Source: an uncultured Clostridia bacterium (GTDB taxonomy: Bacteria > Bacillota > Clostridia > Christensenellales > CAG-138). From it: a DNA stretch of 56,742 bases. The position numbers and the translations under genes are program-made. This document shows, one piece after another, positions 34,085 to 42,161 of this stretch. Numbering within the stretch: position 1 is the stretch's first letter; every line of letters starts with the position of its first letter. The notes under the pieces were generated by a model. That model saw only the letters and a list, made by a program, of their open reading frames with translations. It was not told the DNA's origin and did no database searches. Location: positions 1-56,742 of the forward strand of contig CAKTYT010000011.1 in the NCBI GenBank assembly GCA_934633695.1, given 5' to 3'.

Positions 34085-34283
34085 AAAGAAGGGGGCATTT
34101 AAGCCCCCGAAAAAGTATCCCCATTCTCCACCCTCACCCGTGGTCAATGCTTGGTGATAAACGTAAAGAGTAACAATGCAGTTGTACGCCGTTTGGGCTT
34201 GACCGTAAGAAAAACCTGCCCTTAGGTTTCGACATATTGCACGTTTAACTCAAACGCAGAGTTTGCATTCACACCCACGAGTT
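34085..34283 (-). ncRNA. Structured non-coding RNA of about 195 bases, class unknown
   Basis: The region has its own promoter (34290-34318), no open frame and a canonical terminator (34091-34108). Read on the minus strand it contains many conserved-looking elements: hairpin CAAAC/GTTTG and hairpin AAACCT/AGGTTT; a long-range pair GGTCAA with TTGACC; and TAAACGT with ACGTTTA, which crosses the former as a pseudoknot. The SRP-type GGAAGGAAGC core is absent and the 5' and 3' ends do not form the rod of 6S RNA. Size and pseudoknotted shape recall the raiA motif, which I name only as the first class to test. It sits between the DIP1984-family gene and a MATE gene. Confidence 0.65.
34091..34108 (-). 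terminator. Intrinsic terminator of the non-coding RNA
   Basis: Perfect GGGGGC/GCCCCC stem with a 6-base loop, followed on the minus strand by TTCTTTTGTT. Confidence 0.88.
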
Positions 34284-34289
34284 ACCTAC

Positions 34290-34318
34290 AAAATATTTAC
34301 ATTAAATCTGTCTCCCAA
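34290..34318 (-). promoter_or_regulatory. Candidate promoter of the non-coding RNA
   Basis: Minus strand: TTGGGA (34318-34313), 17-base spacer, TATTTT (34295-34290). It overlaps the last codons of the DIP1984-family gene. The predicted start is near 34283. Confidence 0.6.
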
Positions 34319-34749
34319 TTCAGCCTCTGAATCGTGTTATCCGTCAGCCGAAGCTCCTTGCTCATTTCATCGAGCCGTTTACGGAGCTGCCTCACGTCGA
34401 CGGTGCTGACAATTTTGATTTCGGATCTTGTAGCTCTGCCTGCCGCACAGCTTGCATTGTCGCAAAGTGTGCGATAAAGATCGATTTTCGTATTCAGACA
34501 ATCTCGCTTGGCGATCATATCTGTGATGCTTTTGCCGTTCTCGGCTGTTTTACAGTTAGTCAGATTAATTCTCGCTATAAGTTCCTCCAGCCTTGCAAGG
34601 CACTCATCAAGCTCTGCGAGCAGTTCGGCAGGATCCTCCGCCGGCTTCTCACCCTCCTGCACAAGGGCATTGTTGCAAAGCCTGCTGTTCATCTGTGCTA
34701 TTCTGCAATTCAGGGAAGTTCTCTCCTGCAATGCTTCCGCCAATTTCAT
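34297..34749 (-). CDS. DIP1984-family protein
   Basis: 150 residues, nearly all helix and probably coiled-coil. The opening MKLAEALQERTSL, then ELLARLEELIARIN-type repeats, INLTNC and ITDMIAKRDCLNTKI match the DIP1984 family (structurally known, also called septicolysin-like in some databases). It is cytoplasmic, of unknown function. AAAGGAA precedes the ATG. It lies 38 bases after tgt and probably shares its transcript. Confidence 0.85.
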   Translation of the reverse strand: MKLAEALQERTSLNCRIAQMNSRLCNNALVQEGEKPAEDPAELLAELDECLARLEELIARINLTNCKTAENGKSITDMIAKRDCLNTKIDLYRTLCDNASCAAGRATRSEIKIVSTVDVRQLRKRLDEMSKELRLTDNTIQRLNWETDLM

Positions 34750-34787
34750 ATTTATCCGTTCCTTTCAGTTTTTGTTATCATAATTTA

Positions 34788-35927
34788 TCAGTCTGCAAAC
34801 CTGCCCAAAACTTCTCGGTACTTTGCATAAAAGCCATCGAACGCACCATCGTCAAGGCTTTTGCGGATCCTTGCCATGAGATCGTTATAGAAATAAAGGT
34901 TGTGCAAAATACAAAGCCTCATTCCGAGACGTTCATCCGCTTTAATCAAGTGGCGAATATAGGCCCTTGAATAGCTCCTGCATGCCGGACAGCCGCATTT
35001 TTCATCGATAGGTCTGCCGTCAAGGCTGTATTTTTGGGCAAGCAGTCTCATCTTGCCGTTCCATGTAAATACATTTCCGTGCTGGGCATTTCGCAGCGGC
35101 AAAACACAGTCGAAAAAATCAATGCCGAGATTCACTGCCTCAAGAATATTCAGCGGAGTTCCGACTCCCATGAGGTAACGCGGCTTATCTTTCGGCATAA
35201 ACGGTTCGACGGCATCAATAACAGCGTACATTTCATCCGCCGTTTCACCGACTGAAAGTCCGCCAATCGCAAAACCATCAGCATTTATCCGTGCAATTTG
35301 CTGCATGTGGCGTACACGCAGGTCCTTGTAAACGCCTCCCTGATTTATTCCAAATAACAGTTGCTCTTTATTGATTGTATCCTCACGGTCATTCAATGCA
35401 CGGTGTTCGGTATAACAACGTTCGAGCCAGCGTGTCGTTCTCTCAATTGAGCGTTCGACATAATCGCGCGGCGAAGGATTTGCAATACATTCATCAAACG
35501 CCATTGCTATTGTTGACGCAAGGTTTGACTGTATTCTCATGGACTCCTCCGGACCCATAAAAATCTTTTTTCCGTCGATATAGGAGGTGAATCTTACGCC
35601 CTCCTCCCGGATCTTTCGCCTGTGAGCAAGCGAAAAAACCTGAAACCCGCCGCTGTCAGTCAGTATGGGTCCATCCCAGTTCATAAACCTGCCCAGTCCG
35701 CCAAGACGCTTTATAAGCTCATCACCCGGACGAATGTGCAGGTGATAGGTATTTGAGAGTTCTACAGGCGAACCGATCTGCCGCAGATCATCAGTCGAAA
35801 CACCGCCTCTTATGGCGGCAGCCGTGCCGACACTCATAAACACGGGAGTCTCGATCACACCGTGAGCGGTTTTGAATCGTCCCCTTCTCGCCCTGCCCTG
35901 AACCTTCAGTAAATCAAACTCCGCCAT
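34788..35927 (-). CDS. tgt: Queuine/preQ1 tRNA-ribosyltransferase
   Basis: 379 residues from the ATG at 35927 (GAGG 9 bases upstream, two bases past the mnmM stop). LTDSGGFQVFSL holds the general-base aspartate, and GINQGGVYKDLR and IGGLSVGE are signatures. The zinc site is CGCPACRSYSRAYIRHL...ILHNL (three cysteines and one histidine). It swaps guanine 34 for preQ1 in GUN-anticodon tRNAs. It is co-transcribed with mnmM, another wobble-base modification gene. Confidence 0.97.
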   Translation of the reverse strand: MAEFDLLKVQGRARRGRFKTAHGVIETPVFMSVGTAAAIRGGVSTDDLRQIGSPVELSNTYHLHIRPGDELIKRLGGLGRFMNWDGPILTDSGGFQVFSLAHRRKIREEGVRFTSYIDGKKIFMGPEESMRIQSNLASTIAMAFDECIANPSPRDYVERSIERTTRWLERCYTEHRALNDREDTINKEQLLFGINQGGVYKDLRVRHMQQIARINADGFAIGGLSVGETADEMYAVIDAVEPFMPKDKPRYLMGVGTPLNILEAVNLGIDFFDCVLPLRNAQHGNVFTWNGKMRLLAQKYSLDGRPIDEKCGCPACRSYSRAYIRHLIKADERLGMRLCILHNLYFYNDLMARIRKSLDDGAFDGFYAKYREVLGRFAD

Positions 35928-35928
35928 A

Positions 35929-36486
35929 TCATTCGTCCTCATTTTTTATTATAAAAACCGGAATCGGCGGATCTTTTTTCCAATTATGGAACGTTGTCAC
36001 GAGAACTTGATAGAGCTGAGAATCCAGCCTGCGGAGCCAGTCGAGCAAGCTGTCACGCTCTTCATAGCCCGTTGCACCACCGTGATAAATTGTAACGCAC
36101 ATCAACCCGCCCTTCTTAAGGAGCCTGAGACCCGCTTCAATCGCAAGCCTGCTTGATTCAAAATGTGTGAATATGCCGTGGTTTCCGCCGGGCAGATAGC
36201 CGAGATTAAACACAATACACGACACTGTTTCTTCGTCCGCATATTCGCCCATGAATTCGTGGGAAACATTGTGAACCTCTGCATTCAATCCTCTTTGAAG
36301 CAGCAGCTTCTCCGTGCTTTCAACAGCCTCCTGCTGAATATCAAATGCAATGACCTTCCCGCTTCGCCCGACAAGCTCGCAGAGCAGAGCCGTATCGTTT
36401 CCTCTTCCTGCCGTTGCATCAATGCATACATCACCTGTCTTGACGTGTTGTCTGACTGCACCGTGTACCAGAGCCAATGCGTTCAC
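35929..36486 (-). CDS. mnmM: tRNA wobble-uridine methyltransferase MnmM (YtqB family)
   Basis: 185 residues from a GTG start at 36486 with GAGGAGG 7 bases upstream. It is a class I SAM methyltransferase: DATAGRGNDTALL is motif I and AFDIQQEAV the acidic loop. FNLGYLPGG and YHGGATGYEERD are specific to YtqB/MnmM. In Firmicutes this enzyme methylates nm5s2U34 to mnm5s2U. Its TGA and the tgt ATG are separated by one base. The pair forms a small wobble-modification operon with its own promoter. Confidence 0.93.
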   Translation of the reverse strand: MNALALVHGAVRQHVKTGDVCIDATAGRGNDTALLCELVGRSGKVIAFDIQQEAVESTEKLLLQRGLNAEVHNVSHEFMGEYADEETVSCIVFNLGYLPGGNHGIFTHFESSRLAIEAGLRLLKKGGLMCVTIYHGGATGYEERDSLLDWLRRLDSQLYQVLVTTFHNWKKDPPIPVFIIKNEDE

Positions 36487-36516
36487 AATCGTACCTCCTC
36501 ATCCTCATACACTCGG

Positions 36517-36545
36517 ATTATACCAAAATCCGCTGCATGAATCAA
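36517..36545 (-). promoter_or_regulatory. Sigma-A promoter of mnmM-tgt
   Basis: Minus strand: TTGATT (36545-36540), 17-base spacer, TATAAT (36522-36517), about 30 bases before the GTG. Confidence 0.85.
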
Positions 36546-36688
36546 CCATTGCCGCACTGCGAACCACACTAATTTCTTTTATGGGGTTCGGCAAGCAAAT
36601 TTTTCAGTCTGCACGAAAATGAGTTATTTTTTTCAAATGTGCTGCCCTTGCGAAACATAATGCTGCAGAAAAAGAGCATCTTTTGGAT

Positions 36689-36729
36689 CTGTTTCCCAAA
36701 ATTCAAAAAAATTTGATTTTGGGAAACAG
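36689..36729. repeat. Long AT-rich hairpin between the ABC operon and mnmM
   Basis: 18-base stem with a single bulged T (arms 36689-36707 and 36712-36729; CTGTTTCCCAAAAT side) and an AAAA loop. It lies 35 bases after the ABC gene stop. It is probably the 3' end structure of the ABC operon, but no T-run follows on the minus strand. Confidence 0.6.
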
Positions 36730-36763
36730 GAACCGGAACAATGACTTATCCCTTCTTTTCAGT

Positions 36764-38638
36764 TCAATTTGTATAATACATGGCCTGGGCATTCCAAAGT
36801 TCAAAGTATTTTCCGGCTGTATTGCTTACAAGCTCGGCATGCGTACCCCGTTCAATTACCGAACCCTTATCGAATACGGCAATTTCATCACAGAATTTAC
36901 ATGACGAGAGACGATGTGAAATGTAGATAGCCGTTTTATCACCGGCTATTTCATCGAACTTACTGTAAATTTCCGCCTCTGCAATGGGGTCAAGTGCAGC
37001 TGTGGGTTCATCGAGGATGATGAACGGTGCATCTTTATACAGTGCTCTTGCAATGGCGATTTTTTGAGCTTCACCGCCTGAAACATCGACGCCGCTGTCA
37101 TCAAAGTCTTTGTAAAGATAAGTATCGATACCATCCCTCATTTCGGCAAGCCTGTCTGAAAAACCGGCCTTTTCAAGGCAATCGAGAACACGCCGCTTAT
37201 CATAATCAGTGCCTGAGGCAACATTCTCACCGAGCTTAAGGCTGAGCAGCTTGAAATCCTGAAATACAACGGAAAAAATATTCATGTATTCGCGATAGTT
37301 GTATTTGCGGATGTCAATGCCGTTCAGGAGAATCTTACCCTCCGTCGGGTCATACAATCGGCAAAGGAGCTTGATAAATGTTGTTTTGCCGCTGCCGTTC
37401 ATTCCGACTACCGCAAGCCGCTTTCCGATTTCAAACTTCATGTTTACGTTGTGAAGTGCATAGCTGTCACTTCCCGGGTACTTGAACGAAACATTGCGGA
37501 ATTCCACCTGATAATTTCTGTCACGTCGTTTTTCAACAGTCAAACTTCCCTGGTACATTTCGTTGGGTATGTCGAGGAATCTGAATGTCAGCTCAAGAAA
37601 CGGAGCATGGTTCCTCATAAAACCGAGGGCGGAGACAATGCCCGACATACCTTCCGAAACCTTTGTGATAGAAGCAATGTACTGCGTAACAGAACCGAGA
37701 CCGAAAGCACCTGCAAGTGCCTTGAGGCAAACGAATGCATAGACAACCCCTGTAAATATGACGGAAACAGCACCGCCTGCCGCAGAGTAAAAACCAATTG
37801 CTCCGCGTGAGAGGCGTGCAAAGATGCCCTTCGATGAAAAAGCTTCCTCTTTGTTGCGATTGTAGCGTCCGCAAATTTTATTCTGGCAGTAAATTCGCAT
37901 ATCGGCCGCATAATCATTTTTATAACTGAGCCTCCCGAAAAAACTGAAATACCGATTTCCGAGATTAGCTAACTCGGAGTATTTTGCCCAGTAACTGTCT
38001 GCTTTGTTGCTGAGCATTGGGGCTGAAAGGGTTATGCAGACCATAATCGCAATAACGCCCACAACAACAACGGGATTGTTCAAAAACAGCAGGCTCTTTG
38101 AATCGTCAGGCACCATGCAGATAAACAGCGTGACCGTCAGTGAAATTCCGCCGAGAATAGTAAGAACTGATGAGATCAGCCTTTCGTATGCCACCATGAA
38201 GTTGTAAAGCCCCCATCCACCGCTTTGCCCATTCTGCTGGATTGTCGAAAACAATTCCGAAGTACTCGTCTCGTCACGGCGGGAATAATCCATATCGAGC
38301 ATCTTTTCGGAGAGAACGTCGCTGACTTTTACCCATTTACCCGAGTTATGCGTTTCTCTCCACTTGTTGAGCAGCGCACTGACAAGAGCTATGACGGCAG
38401 CTGAGCAGAGGGACAAAAGGACGAGTAGCTTCAAACGTTCGATATTTCTGCTGCCGGATAATTCATCAATTATGAGTGCGGAAAGGAAGATTCCGACATA
38501 GGGAGTCAGTGAATTCCAAACGACGCTTAGCAGCCTTGATAAAACCATTTGAGGATATTTTTTGTAAAACAGCATGAGTGCCCGATTGCTGATCTTAAAT
38601 GCTTTCTTCATTGACATTGCCTTAGTTTCATTACTCAT
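36764..38638 (-). CDS. ABC exporter half-transporter (second of a pair)
   Basis: 624 residues: a six-helix membrane domain (residues 1-~330) and a nucleotide-binding domain. Walker A is VVGMNGSGKTT, signature DVSGGEAQKIAIARAL, Walker B FIILDEPTAALDP, and H-loop YISHRLSS. Its start overlaps the partner gene by 8 bases (GGAGATGTGAAGG serving as ribosome site). The two similar half-transporters should form a heterodimer exporting a peptide, lipid or drug. Canonical catalytic residues appear in both, so a degenerate site is not obvious. Confidence 0.92.
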   Translation of the reverse strand: MSNETKAMSMKKAFKISNRALMLFYKKYPQMVLSRLLSVVWNSLTPYVGIFLSALIIDELSGSRNIERLKLLVLLSLCSAAVIALVSALLNKWRETHNSGKWVKVSDVLSEKMLDMDYSRRDETSTSELFSTIQQNGQSGGWGLYNFMVAYERLISSVLTILGGISLTVTLFICMVPDDSKSLLFLNNPVVVVGVIAIMVCITLSAPMLSNKADSYWAKYSELANLGNRYFSFFGRLSYKNDYAADMRIYCQNKICGRYNRNKEEAFSSKGIFARLSRGAIGFYSAAGGAVSVIFTGVVYAFVCLKALAGAFGLGSVTQYIASITKVSEGMSGIVSALGFMRNHAPFLELTFRFLDIPNEMYQGSLTVEKRRDRNYQVEFRNVSFKYPGSDSYALHNVNMKFEIGKRLAVVGMNGSGKTTFIKLLCRLYDPTEGKILLNGIDIRKYNYREYMNIFSVVFQDFKLLSLKLGENVASGTDYDKRRVLDCLEKAGFSDRLAEMRDGIDTYLYKDFDDSGVDVSGGEAQKIAIARALYKDAPFIILDEPTAALDPIAEAEIYSKFDEIAGDKTAIYISHRLSSCKFCDEIAVFDKGSVIERGTHAELVSNTAGKYFELWNAQAMYYTN

Positions 38639-40475
38639 CCTTCACATCTCCTTCCTTGTAGTATCGGCTTTGAATTTCATACAGCTCCATGTACTTGCCC
38701 TTCTTTGCGAGAAGCTGAGCATGCGTGCCCTCCTCACTGATTTTACCGTCCGCAATAAAAATTATACGGTCACAGAACCTTGTGGAAGCAAGGCGATGGG
38801 AAATGTAGATGGAAGATTTGTTGCTCGTCATTTCATTATACTTCAGGTACATTTCCGATTCCGCAATAGGGTCAAGTGCGGCTGTCGGTTCATCGAGTAT
38901 GATGAAGGGAGCATCCTTATAAAGAGCCCGGGCAAGCATGAGCTTTTGCGTTTCACCGCCCGAGAGCAGGACGGCATCTTCAAATACTTCACGATTGAGA
39001 TAGGTTTCGTATCCATTTTTCAACGATTCAACTTTATCTCTAAGACCCGCCCGATCGATGCAATTTTTGACACGCTCCATGTCGATATCTTCCATATCCT
39101 GTGCGACATTTGTTGCAATTGTACCCGCAAGGAGCGAAAAAGTCTGGAATACTGCCGAAAACAGCTTATAGTAATCGGCACGATTGAAAAGACGTATATC
39201 CTGTCCGTCAAGCAATACCTGTCCCTGTGTCGGATCAAGAAAACCGCATATCAGCTTTATAAGAGTTGTTTTACCGGCACCGTTCAGGCCGACAACGGCA
39301 AGCTTTTCACCGGGGTGCAGAGTGAGATTGATTCCGGAGAGCGTGTCTTTATCTGAACCGGGATAGCGAAACGACACGTTTCTGAGTTCGATTTTGAGCT
39401 TACTGTCAGGCATTGATCTAAGCGGAATTCCGTCTTCGAACCTGAAAGGTTCGTTGAATTCAAGGCATTCTCGAATTGTCGAAATTTCAAGCGATTGTTT
39501 ATTGAGTGTATTGAACCCGCCGAGTATGCCCGAGACCCAGACGGTAAAGCCGCCGACCGCACTGAAGTACAAGAGAAATTCCGAAACACTCAGTCCCTTA
39601 TTGAGGACAAGGTCGATAAGGAAGGCATAGGCGATTGCATTGCGGAGAAAGGCGAGAACAAGGTCCGTTATCCTCGCAATAATGTAAACACTCTGTGCTT
39701 TTCGCTGAAACGCCGTGTATGCCGTCATTGCCTTATCCCGAAGCTCCATCAGCCACGGACGCAGGCCGAAGATGCGAATGTCTTTTGCGTATGGAAGGCC
39801 GCTCGAGCTTCTGAAAATACAGCTTAAGTGCTTAACATGCTCGCCCTCTTCCTCGCGGTGACGATAGCCCCAGCCGTTGACATAATTGCCGACAAAATAG
39901 CTTACAGCTGATGTGATAATTATGATAAGCATCAGAACGGGCTGTATTGCCGACAGGAGAGCAACATAAAAAACGAAACCAATAATATTGGAGGTAAGGT
40001 CGGTAAGTGTCGTCCATATTGCTTCCCCTGCGGCAGCATTGGAATTGACTGCGTCATGAGCCTTTTCATTCAGCTTGCGATACCTGTCGTCAAACAGATT
40101 TGGGTACGATGTCGTCGATGCCTTTTCGGCAAGGCGTGCGATAAGCTCGCTGCGTACTGCTATCCTGCCGAACATCGTATTTTCTCCTACATATGCAGAA
40201 ACTGCCGATACAAGCATGAGTGCAAGTGTAAATGCGATCACTGTAACCGCAAGCTCGGATACCGGGGCGTGTCTCTCTACTGCGGACAGAATTGCAGGCG
40301 AAACAAACAGGTTGACAAGATTCAAGCCGACTGCAGCTACAGACGACAACAGACATAAGAATATGACTTTCTTTTCTCCGGTCGTCCATGCAAGCTTAAT
40401 CATGAACCACGAGTTCTGCCACATGCTGTACTTGGGTTTAAAGCGTTTTTCTTTTAAGACTTTTTCTTTTGTCAC
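38631..40475 (-). CDS. ABC exporter half-transporter (first of a pair)
   Basis: 614 residues from a GTG at 40475. The ATG at 40499 was rejected because its own codons AAGAAAGGATGG are the ribosome site for the GTG. Membrane domain to about residue 330, then Walker A VVGLNGAGKTT, signature LLSGGETQKLMLARAL and Walker B FIILDEPTAALDP. It is adjacent to a LytTR/GHKL two-component pair, a common way to control peptide or antimicrobial exporters. A terminator and a separate extended -10 box lie between the two units. The substrate is unknown. Confidence 0.9.
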   Translation of the reverse strand: MTKEKVLKEKRFKPKYSMWQNSWFMIKLAWTTGEKKVIFLCLLSSVAAVGLNLVNLFVSPAILSAVERHAPVSELAVTVIAFTLALMLVSAVSAYVGENTMFGRIAVRSELIARLAEKASTTSYPNLFDDRYRKLNEKAHDAVNSNAAAGEAIWTTLTDLTSNIIGFVFYVALLSAIQPVLMLIIIITSAVSYFVGNYVNGWGYRHREEEGEHVKHLSCIFRSSSGLPYAKDIRIFGLRPWLMELRDKAMTAYTAFQRKAQSVYIIARITDLVLAFLRNAIAYAFLIDLVLNKGLSVSEFLLYFSAVGGFTVWVSGILGGFNTLNKQSLEISTIRECLEFNEPFRFEDGIPLRSMPDSKLKIELRNVSFRYPGSDKDTLSGINLTLHPGEKLAVVGLNGAGKTTLIKLICGFLDPTQGQVLLDGQDIRLFNRADYYKLFSAVFQTFSLLAGTIATNVAQDMEDIDMERVKNCIDRAGLRDKVESLKNGYETYLNREVFEDAVLLSGGETQKLMLARALYKDAPFIILDEPTAALDPIAESEMYLKYNEMTSNKSSIYISHRLASTRFCDRIIFIADGKISEEGTHAQLLAKKGKYMELYEIQSRYYKEGDVKDE

Positions 40476-40501
40476 GAAAATACACCATCCTTTCTTCATG
40501 C

Positions 40502-40507
40502 ATCATA
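40502..40507 (-). promoter_or_regulatory. Extended -10 box for the ABC operon
   Basis: Minus strand TGC-TATGAT, an extended -10 form with no good -35. It lies directly after the terminator at 40512-40543 and would give a very short leader, in keeping with the GTG start at 40475. A LytTR activator could supply the missing -35 function. Confidence 0.5.
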
Positions 40508-40511
40508 GCAT

Positions 40512-40543
40512 AAAAAATCGTCCTCGAATCATTCGGGGGACGA
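40512..40543 (-). terminator. Intrinsic terminator after the histidine kinase gene
   Basis: Stem TCGTCC..CGAA with a one-base bulge, 3-base loop, then TTTTTT on the minus strand. It separates the two-component genes from the ABC operon. Confidence 0.78.
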
Positions 40544-40575
40544 ATTCATGCTTCCCGGGGATGAATTGCAGGATT

Positions 40576-41238
40576 CTACAATTGTGGGAGCAGTATTTCG
40601 GTTGTAAATGCACCATCTTCACTGTTGCGGCTTATGTATCCATTGAGCCGTTCCACGATCGCATCTATTCGAACGAGTCCAAATCCATGTCCTTCGCCCT
40701 TAGTGCTTCGAAACAGATTGCCTTCCTTTTTCAGCTTCTTTTCGGCTGTAAAATTAGTGAACGAAATGTAAAGTTGAGTGTTACGCATATCCATGTAGAC
40801 CCTTATGACCCTCCGATCTTCCGGGAGCTTCATGCTCGCATCAATGGCATTGTCAAAAAGGTTTCCGATAATGCAGCATAAATCAATCTCGGACGATTTC
40901 AATTTAACGGGAACGTGTGCATCCGCTATGACATTAATGCTTTTGGATTTTGCAAGTGAAATTTTGGAATTTAAAATCGCATCCGTCATCGGGTTTCCGG
41001 TTTTAATGACGGCATCAACAGTGGTTAAATCTTCATCAAGAAGATCCAGGTAACGCTTTATCGCATCCAAATCTCCTGCTGCCGCATATGCCTTCATTGT
41101 CTGAATATGATTGCGGTAATCATGCCTCCATCCGCGAATTTGACGATACATATTATCGACCTCCCGGTAATGAGTCTCGATAAGCTCCTGCTGATAGGAA
41201 GCGATTCTACTGTCAATTTTCTTCGATAATAATTTCAT
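40576..41238 (-). CDS. GHKL sensor kinase lacking a membrane domain (AgrC-type core)
   Basis: 220 residues. The phospho-acceptor box WRHDYRNH (His39) and N-box NLFDNAIDA are those of AgrC/HPK10-like kinases; HGFGLVRI is the G-box. Normal AgrC proteins have ~200 residues of membrane sensor before the H-box; here only ~30 residues precede it, so this is a soluble kinase core. It cannot be a simple truncation by an upstream stop because the response regulator gene ends 6 bases before. It should sense an internal signal or pair with a separate sensor. Confidence 0.88.
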   Translation of the reverse strand: MKLLSKKIDSRIASYQQELIETHYREVDNMYRQIRGWRHDYRNHIQTMKAYAAAGDLDAIKRYLDLLDEDLTTVDAVIKTGNPMTDAILNSKISLAKSKSINVIADAHVPVKLKSSEIDLCCIIGNLFDNAIDASMKLPEDRRVIRVYMDMRNTQLYISFTNFTAEKKLKKEGNLFRSTKGEGHGFGLVRIDAIVERLNGYISRNSEDGAFTTEILLPQL

Positions 41239-41244
41239 CCTCCG

Positions 41245-41973
41245 TCACCTCAAATTGATAATTGCCCGATTTACGCTGTCATAAGCACCCCTCGGCAGAG
41301 GGATTGAGGTCCCATCGTTTAGCCTTATTTCAGTTTTTGTGACCCTGCATATTTGAGTCAGATTAACGATACACGAGCGGCTTATACGAAGAAAGCGTTC
41401 ATCCAGCTGCCTTTCAAGCTCGGTTAACGTCATTTTCACTGTAGTATCGGTCAAGGCATGAACGGTCACATAGTTTCCGTATACATCCGCAAAGCGAATC
41501 CTATAAATCGGAATGCGAACCAACGTACCGCCTGTTTCAAGCATCAGCACTTTCTCGTTTTTTTTAAGTTTTTCTGCGGCACGGTCGAGTACCGAGTGAA
41601 GCTTTTCTTCCCTGACGGGTTTAATGAGGTAGTGAAGGGCACAGACGTCGTATCCCTCGGAAATGTAGTCTGAGTATCCCGTGACAAAGATGATCTGCAC
41701 AGTATCATTCTCCCTGCGGAGCTGCTTTGCCAGGGTCACGCCGTCCATATCACCCATTTCAATATCGAGGAGCAGGATATCGTAATCATTTTCATCCGCA
41801 TAGTGGAACAGAAAACTTTCTGATGAAACAAAGGTTTCAGCATGCACAAAACAATTTGTGCGGACGGACCATTCATTCACCATGTTGAGAAGATACTGTC
41901 TGTCCGCTTCAGAGTCATCACAAATGGCGATTTTGTATTTTGCATTTCCAGAGCTGCACTTCCCCGTTGTCAT
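41245..41973 (-). CDS. LytTR-family response regulator (AgrA/VirR type)
   Basis: 242 residues from the ATG at 41973, with GGAGGTGA 7 bases upstream (an in-frame TTG lies just before). The receiver domain has DD at 19-20, phospho-accepting Asp70 in LLLDIEMGD and KPVRE. The LytTR DNA-binding domain covers residues ~140-242 (RFADVYGNYVTVH, FLRISRSCIVNL). It is partnered with the GHKL kinase that follows at once. A likely target is the ABC exporter. Confidence 0.93.
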   Translation of the reverse strand: MTTGKCSSGNAKYKIAICDDSEADRQYLLNMVNEWSVRTNCFVHAETFVSSESFLFHYADENDYDILLLDIEMGDMDGVTLAKQLRRENDTVQIIFVTGYSDYISEGYDVCALHYLIKPVREEKLHSVLDRAAEKLKKNEKVLMLETGGTLVRIPIYRIRFADVYGNYVTVHALTDTTVKMTLTELERQLDERFLRISRSCIVNLTQICRVTKTEIRLNDGTSIPLPRGAYDSVNRAIINLR

Positions 41974-42009
41974 GCACAAATCACCTCCAATACATTTACG
42001 CTGTCATTG

Positions 42010-42038
42010 ATTATAGCAGAGGAGTATGAAAAACTCAA
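42010..42038 (-). promoter_or_regulatory. Sigma-A promoter of the two-component genes
   Basis: Minus strand: TTGAGT (42038-42033), 17-base spacer, TATAAT (42015-42010). Confidence 0.85.
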
Positions 42039-42092
42039 CTGCCGGTAAATGAACGGGCAGCATCTTCAATTTAAAAGTGAAACACGGAGATC

Positions 42093-42127
42093 AAAAAAAC
42101 TGTCGCAAAGCAATGTCTGCGACAGTT
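42093..42127 (-). terminator. Intrinsic terminator of ftsH-ppi
   Basis: 10-base stem AACTGTCGCA and complement with a 9-10-base loop, followed on the minus strand by TTTTTT. It ends the ftsH-cyclophilin transcript. Confidence 0.88.
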
Positions 42128-42161
42128 CTTAACAAATCGTTTCAACAAGTGAGCTGAATCA

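Noticed and set aside
34085..34283. SRP RNA or 6S RNA as identity of the non-coding RNA
   Set aside because: The SRP GGAAGGAAGC core is missing, and the two ends do not pair into the long rod expected of 6S RNA.
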